DNA of 64,000 nucleotides from Hemerocallis citrina (taxonomy: Eukaryota; Streptophyta; Magnoliopsida; Asparagales; Asphodelaceae). A program made the translations under genes and the position numbers. The notes beneath the pieces were generated by a model. That model ran no database searches. It saw nothing but the letters and a program-made list of their open reading frames with translations, and had not been told where the DNA came from. Shown here piece after piece: positions 1-10,300 of the stretch (position 1 is its first letter; every line of letters begins with the position of its first letter). The stretch lies in the NCBI GenBank assembly GCA_017893485.1, contig CM030364.1:47625754-47689753 (forward strand), read 5' to 3'.

Positions 1-319
1 AATGGGTGTTTTTTAATCCCAAAGTGGGTGGTAAGGTAACTCCTTCTTCTTTTTTGAAGCAATATGGTGTATTGAGTTTTTATCTATTTTTTCGGACTAT
101 TTATTTAATTTTGCGATGTGTTAACTAATCGTTCGGGGGTCTTAGCCGTATATTCTAGGCAATAATTGTCCGTTCGGGGGCTCAAAAATATCCCCCCGAA
201 TTTTTAATTATTTCCTAGAATTTTTGGCTAATTTTCCCAAATTTTTAGCAATTTTTCGCAATTTTTAAATAAATAAAACGATTTAAATAAATAAAAATCG
301 ATTTTTAAATACTTATTTA
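1..319. other. AT-rich non-coding interior of element 1
   Basis: No gene is seen. The stretch is rich in AATTTTT and AAATAAATAAA runs from about 205 and contains two GTTCGGGGG words (about 130 and 170). It lies between the expected 3' LTR (off the window) and the first tandem array, so it is most likely the terminal untranslated part of the retrotransposon. Confidence 0.5.
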
Positions 320-774
320 TGACGTGGGAGAATCTGGACCATCGATCTGGGCAAAGCGCGAGTTTCTTAACGATCAGACGGTCCCTGCTCCTCGGCATGC
401 TTTTTTGCCATATACGAGGGTCGGCACCTCGGCACCTCGGCTCGGAGAATCAACGCCCCGGTTCGATGGGTCGGTGCCTCGGTTCGGAGGATCCGAGGGA
501 CGTGGCATCATCTGGGCCGTCCATCTCAGCATGGATCCCCATAAAATGCTATCTTGTCGTTTAGTGGACGTGGCAAGATCTGAACCATCCATCATGACGA
601 GCGTGCTTTTTTACGAGATCCAACGGCTGATATGGGTCGGCGAGTTTTTTCGCCATATATGAGGGTCAGCACCTCGGCACCTCGGCACCTCGGCTCGGAG
701 AATCAACGCCCCGGTTCGATGGGTCGGTGCCTCGGCTCGGAGGGTCCGAGAGACGTGGCAAGATCTGAGCCGTC
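320..774. repeat. Diverged copies of the element 1 tandem unit
   Basis: Two shorter relatives (about 250 bp each) of the 367 bp unit downstream. Each starts with a GACGTGG word (about 321 and 569), then ATCTGAACCATC-like sequence, then CCATATACGAGGGTC, then a run of CACCTCGGC direct repeats and a CAACGCCCCGGTTCGATGGG block. The 'cgagg-gtcggta-cctcg' type hairpin of the main array is also present here in altered form. They look like an older, shorter version of the same satellite-like repeat. Confidence 0.7.
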
Positions 775-2140
775 CATCATGGCGTGCATCTCGAGGTTGG
801 GGTTCAGATCACGGGAAAACGTTATCTTGTCGTTTTGTGGGCGTGGCGCAATCTGAACCGTCCATCAGATTCTGTCGCGAATTTTGGAGAGATCCGATGG
901 TGACTTCGCCTCGGGACGATTTTTCTCCATATACGAGGGTCGGTACCTCGTCATCTCGGCTCGGCGCATCAGGGCTGTTTGGCCAAGGTGCTGAGTTGGC
1001 TGTTTTGAAGGAGATGTCCCTTGATGGTTGCATCTCTTCGAGCCTAGTGGCTCGGCTGCTCGACTAAGCTGTTCGGTAGCTCGGCTGGGCAAGCCGGTGG
1101 CAGGCGGTTCGGAAGATACGTGTGGCCGGATCTGGTCCGTCCATCATGGCGCGCATCACGAGGATGGGGTTCAGATCACGAGAAAACGTTATCTTGTTGT
1201 TTTGTGGGCGTGGCGCAATCTGAACCGTCCATCAGATTCTGTCGCGAATTTTGGAGAGATCCGACGGTGACTTCGCTTCGGGACGATTTTTCTCCATATA
1301 CGAGGGTCGGTACCTCGTCATCTCGGCTCGGCGCATCAGGGCTGTTTGGCCGAGGTGCTGAGTTGGTTGTTTTGAAGGAGATGTCCCTTGATGGTTGCAT
1401 CTCTTCGAGCCTAGTGGCTCGGCTGCTCGACTAAGCAGTTCGGTAGCTCGGCTGGGCAAGCCGGTGGCAGGCAGTTCGGAAGATACGCGTGGCCGGATCT
1501 GGTCCGTCCATCATGGCCGGATCTGGTCCATCCATCATGGCACGCATCACGAGGATGGGGTTCAGATCACGAGAAAACGTTATCTTGTCATTTTGTGGGC
1601 GTGGCGCAATCTGAACCATCCATCAGATGCTGTCGCGAATTTTGGAGAGATCCGACGGTGACTTCGCCTCGGGACGATTTTTCTCCATATACGAGTGTCG
1701 GTACCTCGTCATCACGGCTCGGCGCATCAGGGCTGTTTGGCCGAGGTGCTGAGTTGGCCGTTTTGAAGGAAATGTTTCTCGAGGGTTCCACCCTTCCGTG
1801 CCTAGTAGCTCGGCTGCTCGGCTGAGCTGTTCGGTAGCTCGGCTGGGCAAGCCGATGGCAGGCAGCTCGGAAAATACGCGTGGCTGGATCTGGGCCGTTC
1901 GTCATGGCGCACATCACGAGGATGGGGTTCAGATAACGAGAAAACGTTATCTTGTCGTTTTGTGGGCGTGGCGCAATCTGAACCGTCCATCAGATTCTGT
2001 CGCGAATTTTGGAGAGATCCGACGGTGACTTCGCCTCGGGATGATTTTTCTCCATATACGAGGGTCGGTACCTCGTCATCTCGGCTCGGCGCATCAGGGC
2101 TGTTTGGCCGAGGTGCTGAGTTCATTGTTTTGAAGGGGCG
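775..2140. repeat. Tandem array, ~367 bp unit, ~3.7 copies (one copy with 24 bp duplication)
   Basis: The anchor word GCGTGGCGCAATCTGAACC occurs at 841, 1,208, 1,599 and 1,966. The spacings are 367, 391 and 367 bp. The 391 bp copy carries an extra 24 bp direct duplication (around 1,493-1,540, word GGCCGGATCTGGTCC repeated). Copies are nearly identical over long stretches, which indicates recent array expansion. Each unit carries CCATATACGAGGGTCGGTAC followed by CTCG, a short hairpin with CGAGG/CCTCG arms. Short ORFs through the array repeat with the same period and are artefacts of the repeat. Confidence 0.95.
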
Positions 2141-2320
2141 CAATAGCTCGGTTGCTCAGCCGGGCTGTTCGATAGCTCGGCTTGGCAGACCTGTGGCCGA
2201 GTCGTCGACTTAGTGATTTGAAGAGTTTTTTGCTTCTCGTAACGTCGCAACTTTCCGCTTGTCGCTTTGGCTTCTTAGTGGGCTTTTTACGTTTCCCAAG
2301 GAGGCCCAACATTTTAGGGG

Positions 2321-2330
2321 TTATAAGTTT
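2321..2330 (+). promoter_or_regulatory. TATA-like box before the antisense gene of element 1
   Basis: TTATAAGTT lies about 240 bp upstream of the aORF1 start region. In element 2 the matching place (35,607-35,616) holds a canonical CTATAAATA box. The shared position relative to the gene supports a promoter that is independent of the LTR and drives transcription antisense to gag-pol. Confidence 0.4.
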
Positions 2331-2563
2331 TCACCCCCACTCCCAAGCTCATTTCTTAATCTTTACTCCCAAGACTTCACTTTTGTTTTCTAAGTTCTCT
2401 GATAGCGGCGGCTTTTGCTCCAAGGCAGTGCTGTTAGCTATCGCGTCTTTTTTAATCAAAAGTAGGTGTTGAAGGATTGTCGGGGCGATTTCCGATGAGC
2501 GCATTCCGACCGTGAACGTCACTTCAAAGGTCAGTTTACTTAGTCTTAGCCTTTTTCCTAGAG

Positions 2564-4771
2564 ATGTCATGAGTGAACTCGGGGAGTGGGGCCTCGTCTT
2601 CGGGCGATGATGGCGCCGAGGATAGGAGGAGGGCGGAAGCCCGAAGGAAGGGGAAGCAGGTCGCCGAACCGTCGGCTACCGAGGCTAGACGCGAGAAGAA
2701 TAAGAGGAGGGTGGAGACCCAATCTCCCGTAGTGGCGGTGATTGTGGAAAACCCGAAGCAAGCCCCCGAGATGGGACGATATCCTTCTGTCCTGTCCGGG
2801 CATTCGGGGGTCAGGCAGTACGAGGGCGACCTTTTGGAGAAAGCGATCAATGGGAAGTCAAAGATCGTCGAGGAACCTAACCCGACCCTTCCCACCGAAG
2901 CCGACGAGCTCATTTCGGTGTTGTCCGAGAAGGATCTACTTCGGATCAGAAAGGCCTTCGCCATCCCTCCGGAGTACAAACTGATGCTCCCTGGTCCCGG
3001 GATGCGAGCGAATTCCAAGCTGTCGTCGTCGGATATGTGCATGTTCGACTTCGACTCCTTGAATGTCGGGCTACGTTTCCCACTGCATCCTTTCATCCTT
3101 CAGATCCTCGGCTGGTTCTACCTCGCGCCGACCCAATTCATGCCGAACACATGGCGCCACGTGAACGCTTTCTTGCTTCAGTGCTACAGAGCCGAAGTAG
3201 AGCCGGATCTAACGGTCTTTCGAGGAATGTATCGGATAAACAGGCAGCACAAGACGGAGTATCGGTACTACTTGGGGCCGAGGAAGGGTGTTCGGATTAT
3301 AGAAAACCCCGACTCAATTAAGGGTTGGAAAGAGAAGTATTTTATAATAAGGGGCGAGGCGATTCGGCATATTCCGACCCGGTGGAAAGTGGAGGTGTCG
3401 AAATTTGCGCGAGCCGACCCTGTATTGTCCGAGGCCGAGGAGGAGGTGGCGAGGAAGATAATGGCCCTTCTGCTGTTGAGTTGGAGGGAGTTGACGGAGG
3501 AGGCGTTGTTCGGGTCCGGCCTAAGCCCCATCGACCCGAGTATGCTCCTGACATCTCATTTATTTTCGTTTTTCAAGTCTTTAGTTCGTCTTGCTGATTT
3601 GTTTTTTTGTTGTCCGATGCAGAAGCGATGAAGATTGATTTCAACTCTATGATGGCCGATAGGTCCAAGTTGGCCGGGGGCAGAAAGAGGAAGAGGGCGA
3701 CCGAGGCTGCCTCGTCGACTCCGCAGCCCACTGTCGCTTCTGCCACCACCCCGCCTCCTCCAGCTACCGAGGTGCCTTCGGAGGTGGTTGTTGCCGAGGA
3801 GGCCTCGATCCCTGTCGCCCCGACCGTGACTGAAGGGGTCTTTGACGTCAACGCGGCGCTGGCGCTCGAGGCTCCTCCGTTGACTAAGGCGGCCGAGGAA
3901 ATCCTGACCGAGCAGCACAAACAGTTGTTTGTGCCGAACTGGCGGGTGAGGAATCATGACGGATTCCTCGGCAACTCGCAGATGTCCGTGCAGGTCGTCA
4001 AGCACTTGGCGACCCCGAAGGACAGAGCCGCGCTGAAGGCAGGGACAGTCGGCGACGACACCTATGAAGTCGCTCGGTTGCTCATTTCGGTAAGTGTCTC
4101 CTTGCGAATTTCTCCAAGTTTGTTGTTCGGCTTGCGCATCACTCTGATCGCTGTCTTCGTAGGCCACCTGCCATTTCGGCCACCTCCTCGAGACGTTTGC
4201 CGCGCAGGAGAAGGAGCTGAGGGCCGCCAGCGACAAGGACAGGACGGCAAAGGTCAGGGAGGTCAAGGAACTTAAGGCCGAGCAGAGGCGGGTCGAGGCC
4301 CTGGAAGTCCGGGTGGCTGACCTGGTTGCCGACCTGGAGAAAGCCAAGGGGCGCATCGACGCGGAGTCTGCCAAGGCCGCCAAGGCCGCCGAGGAGCTGG
4401 CTGCGGTGCTGAAGTCCTTGGCCGAAGAGAAGGCAGAGAAGGAGGCCTTGGCGACGAAGATCAGGGCCGAGGTGGAGAAGGAGGTCGAGGCCGAGGCGAA
4501 GAAGCACATGGCCGAGAACATGGAGAGGTCCTATCAGAGAGCACTCGATCATGTTCAGGATCGTGTCCCCGGCTTCGAGCGGGTTGGCTACAGACTGTGG
4601 CCAGGATCGCCTACAGGCGGCGAGGAGGAGGGGGGCGAAGGCGACGAGGACGAAGGCGACGACGAGGAGGAGACCGACCCCCCTGCGGCAAACGCCCGAG
4701 TCGAGGGGAGGATCGAGGGGCCATCTAACGACGCGCCCGAGGTCGATGCGGCGACGCAGGTGGACCCCTGA
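2564..4771 (+). CDS. Antisense spliced gene aORF1 of element 1 (gypsy-type transposon domain plus coiled coil)
   Basis: Runs opposite to gag-pol. Three exons are inferred: 2,564-3,539, 3,623-4,089 and 4,163-4,771, with GT-AG introns of 83 and 73 bp. The phases (1, then 0) keep one frame of about 683 codons. Exon 1 holds a block with 'LHPF..LGW..LAPTQ..PN.WR' and 'DSIKGWK.KYF' features, typical of the plant 'putative gypsy type transposon' family (PF04195-like). Exon 2 is basic and Pro/Ala-rich (GGRKRKR). Exon 3 is a long Ala/Glu/Lys coiled coil ending in an acidic tail. Function is unknown in this family. The same gene with the same intron phases is in element 2 (35,772-38,062), which supports the model. 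Oddity: the in-frame ATG at 2,564 is followed by a TGA at 2,570-2,572, so this copy needs a downstream start or is a pseudogene. Confidence 0.75.
3540..3622 (+). other. Intron 1 of element 1 aORF1
   Basis: Begins GTATGC and ends GATGCAG after a T-rich tract (TTTGTTTTTTTGTTG). It splits a codon after the first base. The homologous intron in element 2 (36,988-37,060) begins GTATGT, ends TTTTGTAG and splits the codon at the same base. Confidence 0.75.
4090..4162 (+). other. Intron 2 of element 1 aORF1
   Basis: Begins GTAAGT (consensus donor), ends TCTTCGTAG, and sits between codons (phase 0). The homologous intron in element 2 is 37,498-37,573, beginning GTAAGC and ending GTCGCAG, also phase 0. 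Confidence 0.8.
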
Positions 4772-4943
4772 TCCCCTCGCAAATTCTTTGTAATTTCTTG
4801 TTTTGTTTCTTCTTTCAAAAGTGTAATGCCTTTTGCGGACTGGCCACCGCTTTTAATGAATGAAAAATGTTTTGACTTCGAAATTTTTGTCTAAGTGTTT
4901 GGTTCGGCAATATAGTACTTCAATGCTATCCCTTTCATTTCAG

Positions 4944-5570
4944 ATTGCCGAGCGGACTCTTATCACCTCGGCTGATCGGCGGCAAGCCGAGTTGTTTAAG
5001 CGATCTCGGGAGGATCGTCTCGAGGGTGAGGTTCACCTGACGAGGAGGATACTTTACAATTTAGAGATTAGGTATAGTGAGGCGTTGGCCGAACTGCACC
5101 ATCTACGGATAGTTGAGGCCGAGCTATCTGCTAAGGAAGAGGAACTGGTGCGAGTTTCGGCCGAACGAGATGACTTTGCGAAGAAGGTAGAACCGCTACA
5201 AAGGGTGACAGTCGACAAGAGCATCGAGGTGACCCACTTGCGCCGCATTATATCCGACAGCGCCGAGTACCCTGGTTCGGCAAAACTTCCTTGGTTTAAA
5301 GTGATAGTAAAGGATGACACATTGAAGGATCGGATCGTCGAACTGGAGGAAGAGGTTGCTCGGCTCAAGCCTCAGCCGGTGAGGGCTAACGTCCGGAGCA
5401 CCTCGTGCACTCGCGAAGAGATTGAGCGAGGGATCACGTTCTATCAAGCGGCGAGCCGGACTCCTATCGTAGGCAGGTCAGCAGCCGACGCCCAAAGTGG
5501 CGTAGTGGTGCTTCGGTTGGAGCGACTGTTAGGGTCAGCGGCGAAGGGGCATCTCGGTTCGTCGGTCTAG
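4944..5570 (+). CDS. Antisense downstream exon/ORF aORF2 of element 1 (coiled coil, unknown function)
   Basis: Open frame of about 209 codons starting right after a good splice acceptor (CCTTTCATTTCAG at 4,931-4,943). It is Glu/Lys/Leu-rich with heptad-like helices and has no recognised domain. A homologous downstream exon occurs in element 2 at 38,232-42,070, also directly after an acceptor (TCTCTTTGTAG). The block TTGCGGACTGGCCACCGC at about 4,832 recurs at about 38,098 between aORF1 and aORF2 in both elements. The frame is also open leftwards to an ATG at 4,860, but that stretch is not conserved as protein in element 2, so I prefer the exon reading. Which upstream exon it joins cannot be decided here. 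Confidence 0.5.
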   Translation: MAERTLITSADRRQAELFKRSREDRLEGEVHLTRRILYNLEIRYSEALAELHHLRIVEAELSAKEEELVRVSAERDDFAKKVEPLQRVTVDKSIEVTHLRRIISDSAEYPGSAKLPWFKVIVKDDTLKDRIVELEEEVARLKPQPVRANVRSTSCTREEIERGITFYQAASRTPIVGRSAADAQSGVVVLRLERLLGSAAKGHLGSSV

Positions 5571-6249
5571 AGACGAGCTCGGAGGCCAAGAAGCGCCGAC
5601 CCAAAGTGTCGCTGAACCGGAGCGTCCCCCTTCCTCGGAGGCAGTGAATGGGTCGTGTCATGTCTTCGGACTTTGCAAGCTTTGTTTTGTTGTAATCTTT
5701 TTGTAATTTTACCCAAGTCATTAATGAAATTGGAGTTGATTTATCCGAACTGTTTTCTGCAGTCTTCTTATTGTGCCATAATTGTGCTAGCTAGGGTAGG
5801 CTCGAAATGAACCGCGAGGCAAGTGTTTGCTTCGTCGAGCATCTTGACCTCGAAACTCGCCTCTTCGCTGCGATTCTGAATCTTGTTCGGCATGGGTCGG
5901 TTGTGCTTTCGTAGCTTGATGACCGGGGTGACTTTTGCCGAGCGAAGTGAAGCGATCAGAGCCGTTAGATGGTTGCACGAATCTTGAGGCGGGTCCAGTT
6001 CCTAAGAAAACACTATCTTGTCGTTTTGTGGACACGTGGCTGAATTAGATCCGCTCATCACGCCCTAGCACACTTTCTGAGATGATCTGACGGTGGTTTC
6101 GTCTTGGGAGGTTTTTTTGCCATATACGAGGGTCGGTACCTCGTCCGCTCGGCTCGACAGTCGTGGGGGCAGGTCGGGATGGCCATCTAACCCCGGCCTG
6201 TTTGAGGACGAGCCGGTGAGATAAAGTCGAGCCATAGGAGAGATCCGAT
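5571..6249. other. 3' region of the antisense gene and one stray copy of the 367 bp repeat core
   Basis: No protein gene is seen. 5,680-5,735 is T-rich with TTGTAATC, TTTGTAATT and ATTAATGAA words that could serve as plant 3'-end signals for the antisense transcript. 6,005-6,165 repeats the core of the left array (ACTATCTTGTCGTTTTGTGG, then CCATATACGAGGGTCGGTAC). The same repeat therefore flanks the antisense gene on both sides. Confidence 0.6.
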
Positions 6250-7230
6250 CGTTAGATTAGTTCAAGGGTTGTGGGAGCAGTTCCGAATGGCGATCTACTT
6301 CTAGATCGCTTAGGAGCGAACCTGCGAAGTAGAATCGAGCCAAGTGTTGGACTCCGAACCATTCAACGGCTGTGGGAGCAATTTCGAACGACAATCTACT
6401 TCTGGCTCGTCTACGGGCAAGCCGAGGAAGAAGAGTCGAGCCGAGTGCTGGACTCCGAACCATCGTGAGATTAGTTTAAGGGTTGTGGGAGCAGTTCCGA
6501 ATGGCGAACTACTTCTAGATCGCTTAGGAGCGAACCTGTGAAGTAGAATCGAGCCAAGTGTTGGACTCCGAACCATTCAACGGCTGCGGGAGCAATTTTG
6601 AACGGCGATCTACTTCTGGCTCGTCTACGGGCGAGCCGAGGAAGAAGAGTCGAGCCGAGTGCTGGACTCCGAACCATCGTAAGATTAGTTTAAGGGTTGT
6701 AGGAGCAGTTCCGAATGGCAAACTACTTCTAGATCGCTTAGGAGCGATCTTGCGAAGTAGAATCGAGCCAAGTGTTGGACTCCGAACCATTCAACGGCTG
6801 CGGGAGCAATTTCGAATGGCGATCTACTCCTGGCTCGTTTATGGGCGAGCCGAGGAAGTAAAGTCGAGCCGAGTGCTGGACTCCGAACCATCGTGAGATC
6901 AGTTTAAGGGTTGTGGGAGCAGTTCCGAATGGCGAACTACTTCTAGATCGCTTAGGAGCGAACTTGCGAAGTAGAATCGAGCCAAGTGTTGGACTCCGAA
7001 CCATTCAACGGCTGCGGGAGCAATTTCGAACGGCGATCTACTTCTGGCTCATCTACGGGCGAGCCCAGGAAGAAGAGTCGAGCCGAGTGCTGGACTCCGA
7101 ACCATCGTGAGATTAATTTAAGGGTCGTGGGAGCAGTTCCGAATGGCGAACTACTTCTAGATCGCTTAGGAGCGAACTTGCGAAGTAGAATCGAGCCAAG
7201 TGTTGCACTTCGAACCATCGTGAGATTAAA
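6250..7230. repeat. Tandem array, 214 bp unit made of two ~107 bp half-units, ~4.6 copies
   Basis: Identical words recur every 214 bp (for example AAGTGTTGGACTCCGAACC near 6,336, 6,550, 6,764 and 6,978). Each 214 bp unit is a dimer. Half one has GGGAGCAGTTCCGAATGGC then TAGATCGCTTAGGAGCGA. Half two has GGGAGCAATTTCGAA then GGCTCGTCTACGGGC. Both halves end in GGACTCCGAACCAT. This is a higher-order repeat. The many short ORFs with 214 bp spacing are by-products. Confidence 0.95.
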
Positions 7231-7395
7231 GAGTTAAAGGCAAAGAGATGTAATAGTAGCGAAGATATGAAAAAACTTTATTTATTAATATCCAATGGTC
7301 GGCTGCTTCTAAAGTTGCTAGCCGTTATTACAATGAAAAATAAAAGAAAATTACTACAAGTAATAGGAAAGGAACGGTTCGACATCTCGAATTAC
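7231..7395. other. Spacer between 214 bp array and end of pol
   Basis: AT-rich, with ACTTTATTTATTAATATCC. It is the 3' untranslated segment directly after the pol stop codon on the minus strand. No gene or repeat is seen. Confidence 0.5.
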
Positions 7396-10300
7396 TTAGA
7401 GAGGCGTCGTTGCTCTCTCTTGGTATTTTAAGAGATGGTCAGCATTCCAAGTCCTGGGAATTTCCTTGCCTTCGAGATCTTCTAGCTTGTATGCACCGGG
7501 GCGGATCACTTTTGAGATCTTGTAGGGTCCCTCCCAATTTGGGGCCAATTTGCTTTTCTATCTGGGGAATGAGATGGCCAATTTTCGGAGGACTAGGTCC
7601 CCTTCTTTGAGGTCCGTTGGGCGGACTCTTTTGTTGTATGCTTGCTCAATCCTTCTTCGGTAGCTTTGTTGCCGTATGGCAGCACTTTCTCGGATTTCGT
7701 CTATCAAGTCTAGACTTGCTCTGAGCTCTCTAGCATTCTGCTCTTCTTCAAAAGCTATCAAACGAGGAGAGGGTATCCCGACTTCTAGGGGAATGATGGC
7801 CTCAGACCCATAGGTGAGATTGAACGGGCTCTCGCCTGTTGGGGTCCGCTTTGTGGTGCGGTAGTTCCACAGCACGTTGGGCAGCTGATCGACCCACAAT
7901 CCCTTGGAACACTTGTCTAGTCTCTTCTTGATGCCTGAGAGGATCTGTCGGTTGGTATTTTCGGCCTAGCCATTTGACTGGGGATGAGAGACGGAGGAGA
8001 AGCGGTGTTGTATGGCGAGGTCCTCACATAAGGCTCGGAAGGCAGCCCCAGTGAACTGCGTTCTGTTATCTGTAACTATGACCCGGGGAACGCCGAATCG
8101 GCAGATCACATTTTTCCAGAAGAATTGAACGACCTTATGCTCGGTGATTGTAGCCAGGGGCTCGGCCTCTATCCATTTCGAGAAATAGTCGACTGCCACG
8201 ACTAGGAACTTTAACTGTCCGAGAGCTGGCAGAAATGGCCCCAGTAAATCCATCCCCCACATTGCGAAGGGGATCGGACTTGATAGGGAGGTGAGTGGTG
8301 CTTGTGGAAGGCGTCGGATGTCGGAATACTTCTGACAGGAGCTGCACTGCCGAACGTGTCGTTCGGCGTCCCGTAGGAGAGTGGGCCAGTAATACCCGTA
8401 GTTCAACACTTTGCACGCTAGGGCTCTGGAGCCGGAATGGGCCCGGCCGATGCCCTCATGAAGTTCTTGCAGGGCATAGTCGGCTTGCCCGGGGGAGAGG
8501 CACCTCAGGTAGGGCCGACCGTCCACCTGGGTGAAGGAGCGCTTATACAGGATGCCTCCGATTAGCGTGTAACGCTCGGCTCGGGTTCTTACTCTTCGTG
8601 CTTCTTTCGGATCCTGGGGGAGGAGTCCGTCTCTTAAAAATTCGACGAGGGGCTTCATCCAATTGTCTTCGAGGAGGACAGGCAATGTTTCGACGGAGTC
8701 GAGTGCATCGTCCTCTATGCTCGGCTTCAGGAGAACTTCTATCAAAACAGTCTGTTCGAGGCCTTGAAGGGAAGAGGAGGCTAACTTGGATAGGGCGTCG
8801 GCCTGAGCATTTTCTTCTCTGGGGATTCTTTGGATGAAGGCCTCTTCAAACAGTGCCATGAGACTTTTGACTTTGGCCAAGTATTTAACCATCCTGTCAT
8901 CGCGGGCTTCATACTCGCCGAGGACCTGATTGACGACCAACTGAGAGTCGCTGAAGATCCGCAGGCATTGTGCCCCTGCATTTCGGGCCATTCCAAGGCC
9001 GGCTATGAGCGCCTCGTATTCAGCCTCGTTGTTCGAGGCTTTGAAGTTTATACGGAGGGAGTATTGGAGGATAAAGTTATCTGGGCCTGCCAGGATGACC
9101 CCTGCCCCACTTCCCTCGTTGCAAGAGGACCCGTCGACATAGACCGACCAGACGGATGGTCCCTTCACTGTTTGGCTGGACTCGGGGATAGTAGTTTCAA
9201 CTATGAACTCGGCTAGTGCCTGTGCCTTGATTGCGGTCCGAGACTGATAAGTTATATCATGTTGGCTCAGCTCGATCGACCACTTCACAAGGCGACCGGA
9301 AGTTTCGGGCTTGTGAAGAACCTGTTTCAGCGGCTGGTCGGTAAGAACGACCACCGAATGGGACTGAAAGTAAGGGCGAAACTTTCGCGCGGCCATTACC
9401 AGGGCATAGGCCATTTTCTCAATCTTCGGGTACCGGAGCTCGGCGTCCCGAAGCACCTTGCTGACGTAGTAGATGGGCTTCTGAGCCCTTTCTTCTTCTC
9501 TGACTAAGACCGCACTAAGCGTCTGTTCGGAAGCTGCCAGGTAGAGGTAGAGCAGTTCGCCAGGTATTGGTTTGCTGAGAAGAGGTGGATTGACGAGGTA
9601 AGCTTTAAGCTGGTCGAAGGAGTCTTGTTGCTGCTGCCCCCACTCAAATCCTTTAGCCCCCCTGAGGGCTTTGAAGAACGGAAGGCACTTCTCCCCGGAC
9701 TTCGACAGAAAGTGCCCTATGGCGGCTAGGCGACCAGTCAACCTCTGAACTTCCTTGACATTTCTAAGAGGGGCCATGTCCAGTATGGCCTTGATCTTCT
9801 CCGGGTTCGCTTCTATTCCTCGTTGGCTAACCATGAAGCCGAGGAACTTCCCTGATGAGACGCCGAACGCACACTTGTTCGGGTTAAGTCTCATATTGTG
9901 CTTTCTCAGAACGTCAAATGCTTCTTGGAGGTCAGCCACATGATCAGTGCCTCGGATGCTTTTCACAAGCATGTCATCAACGTACACCTCTATGTTTCGG
10001 CCGATCTGAGCCTGGAAAACCTTGTTGACGAGGTGCTGGTATGTTGCCCCCGAATTCTTTAGACCGAACGGCATGACTCTGTAGCAATAGAGCCCCTGGT
10101 CGGTCACGAAGGAGGTCTTCGGGATATCCGGGGAAAACATTCTTATCTGATTGTAACCTGAGAAAGCATCCATGAAGCTGAGGAGCTCATGTCCCGAGGT
10201 TGCATCAATCAGAGTGTCGATACTCGGCAGAGGGAAGGGATCTTTGGGGCAGGCCTTATTGAGGTCGGTGAAATCAATACAAATCCTCCAAGTCCCATTG

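Noticed and set aside
1..320. 3' LTR of Tat element 1 at the left edge
   Set aside because: No stretch matches the 5' LTR at 13,192-13,733, so the 3' LTR must be outside the window.
2530..2561. A short leader intron before aORF1 (donor-like GTCAGT, acceptor-like CCTAG)
   Set aside because: It would be only 32 bp (33 bp in element 2), below the workable size for plant introns. The donor-like site could still pair with a distant acceptor.
6250..7230. A regular repeat array that might suggest a CRISPR locus
   Set aside because: Units are 214 bp with no short conserved repeat separated by unique spacers, no cas genes are present, and the context is a plant retrotransposon.
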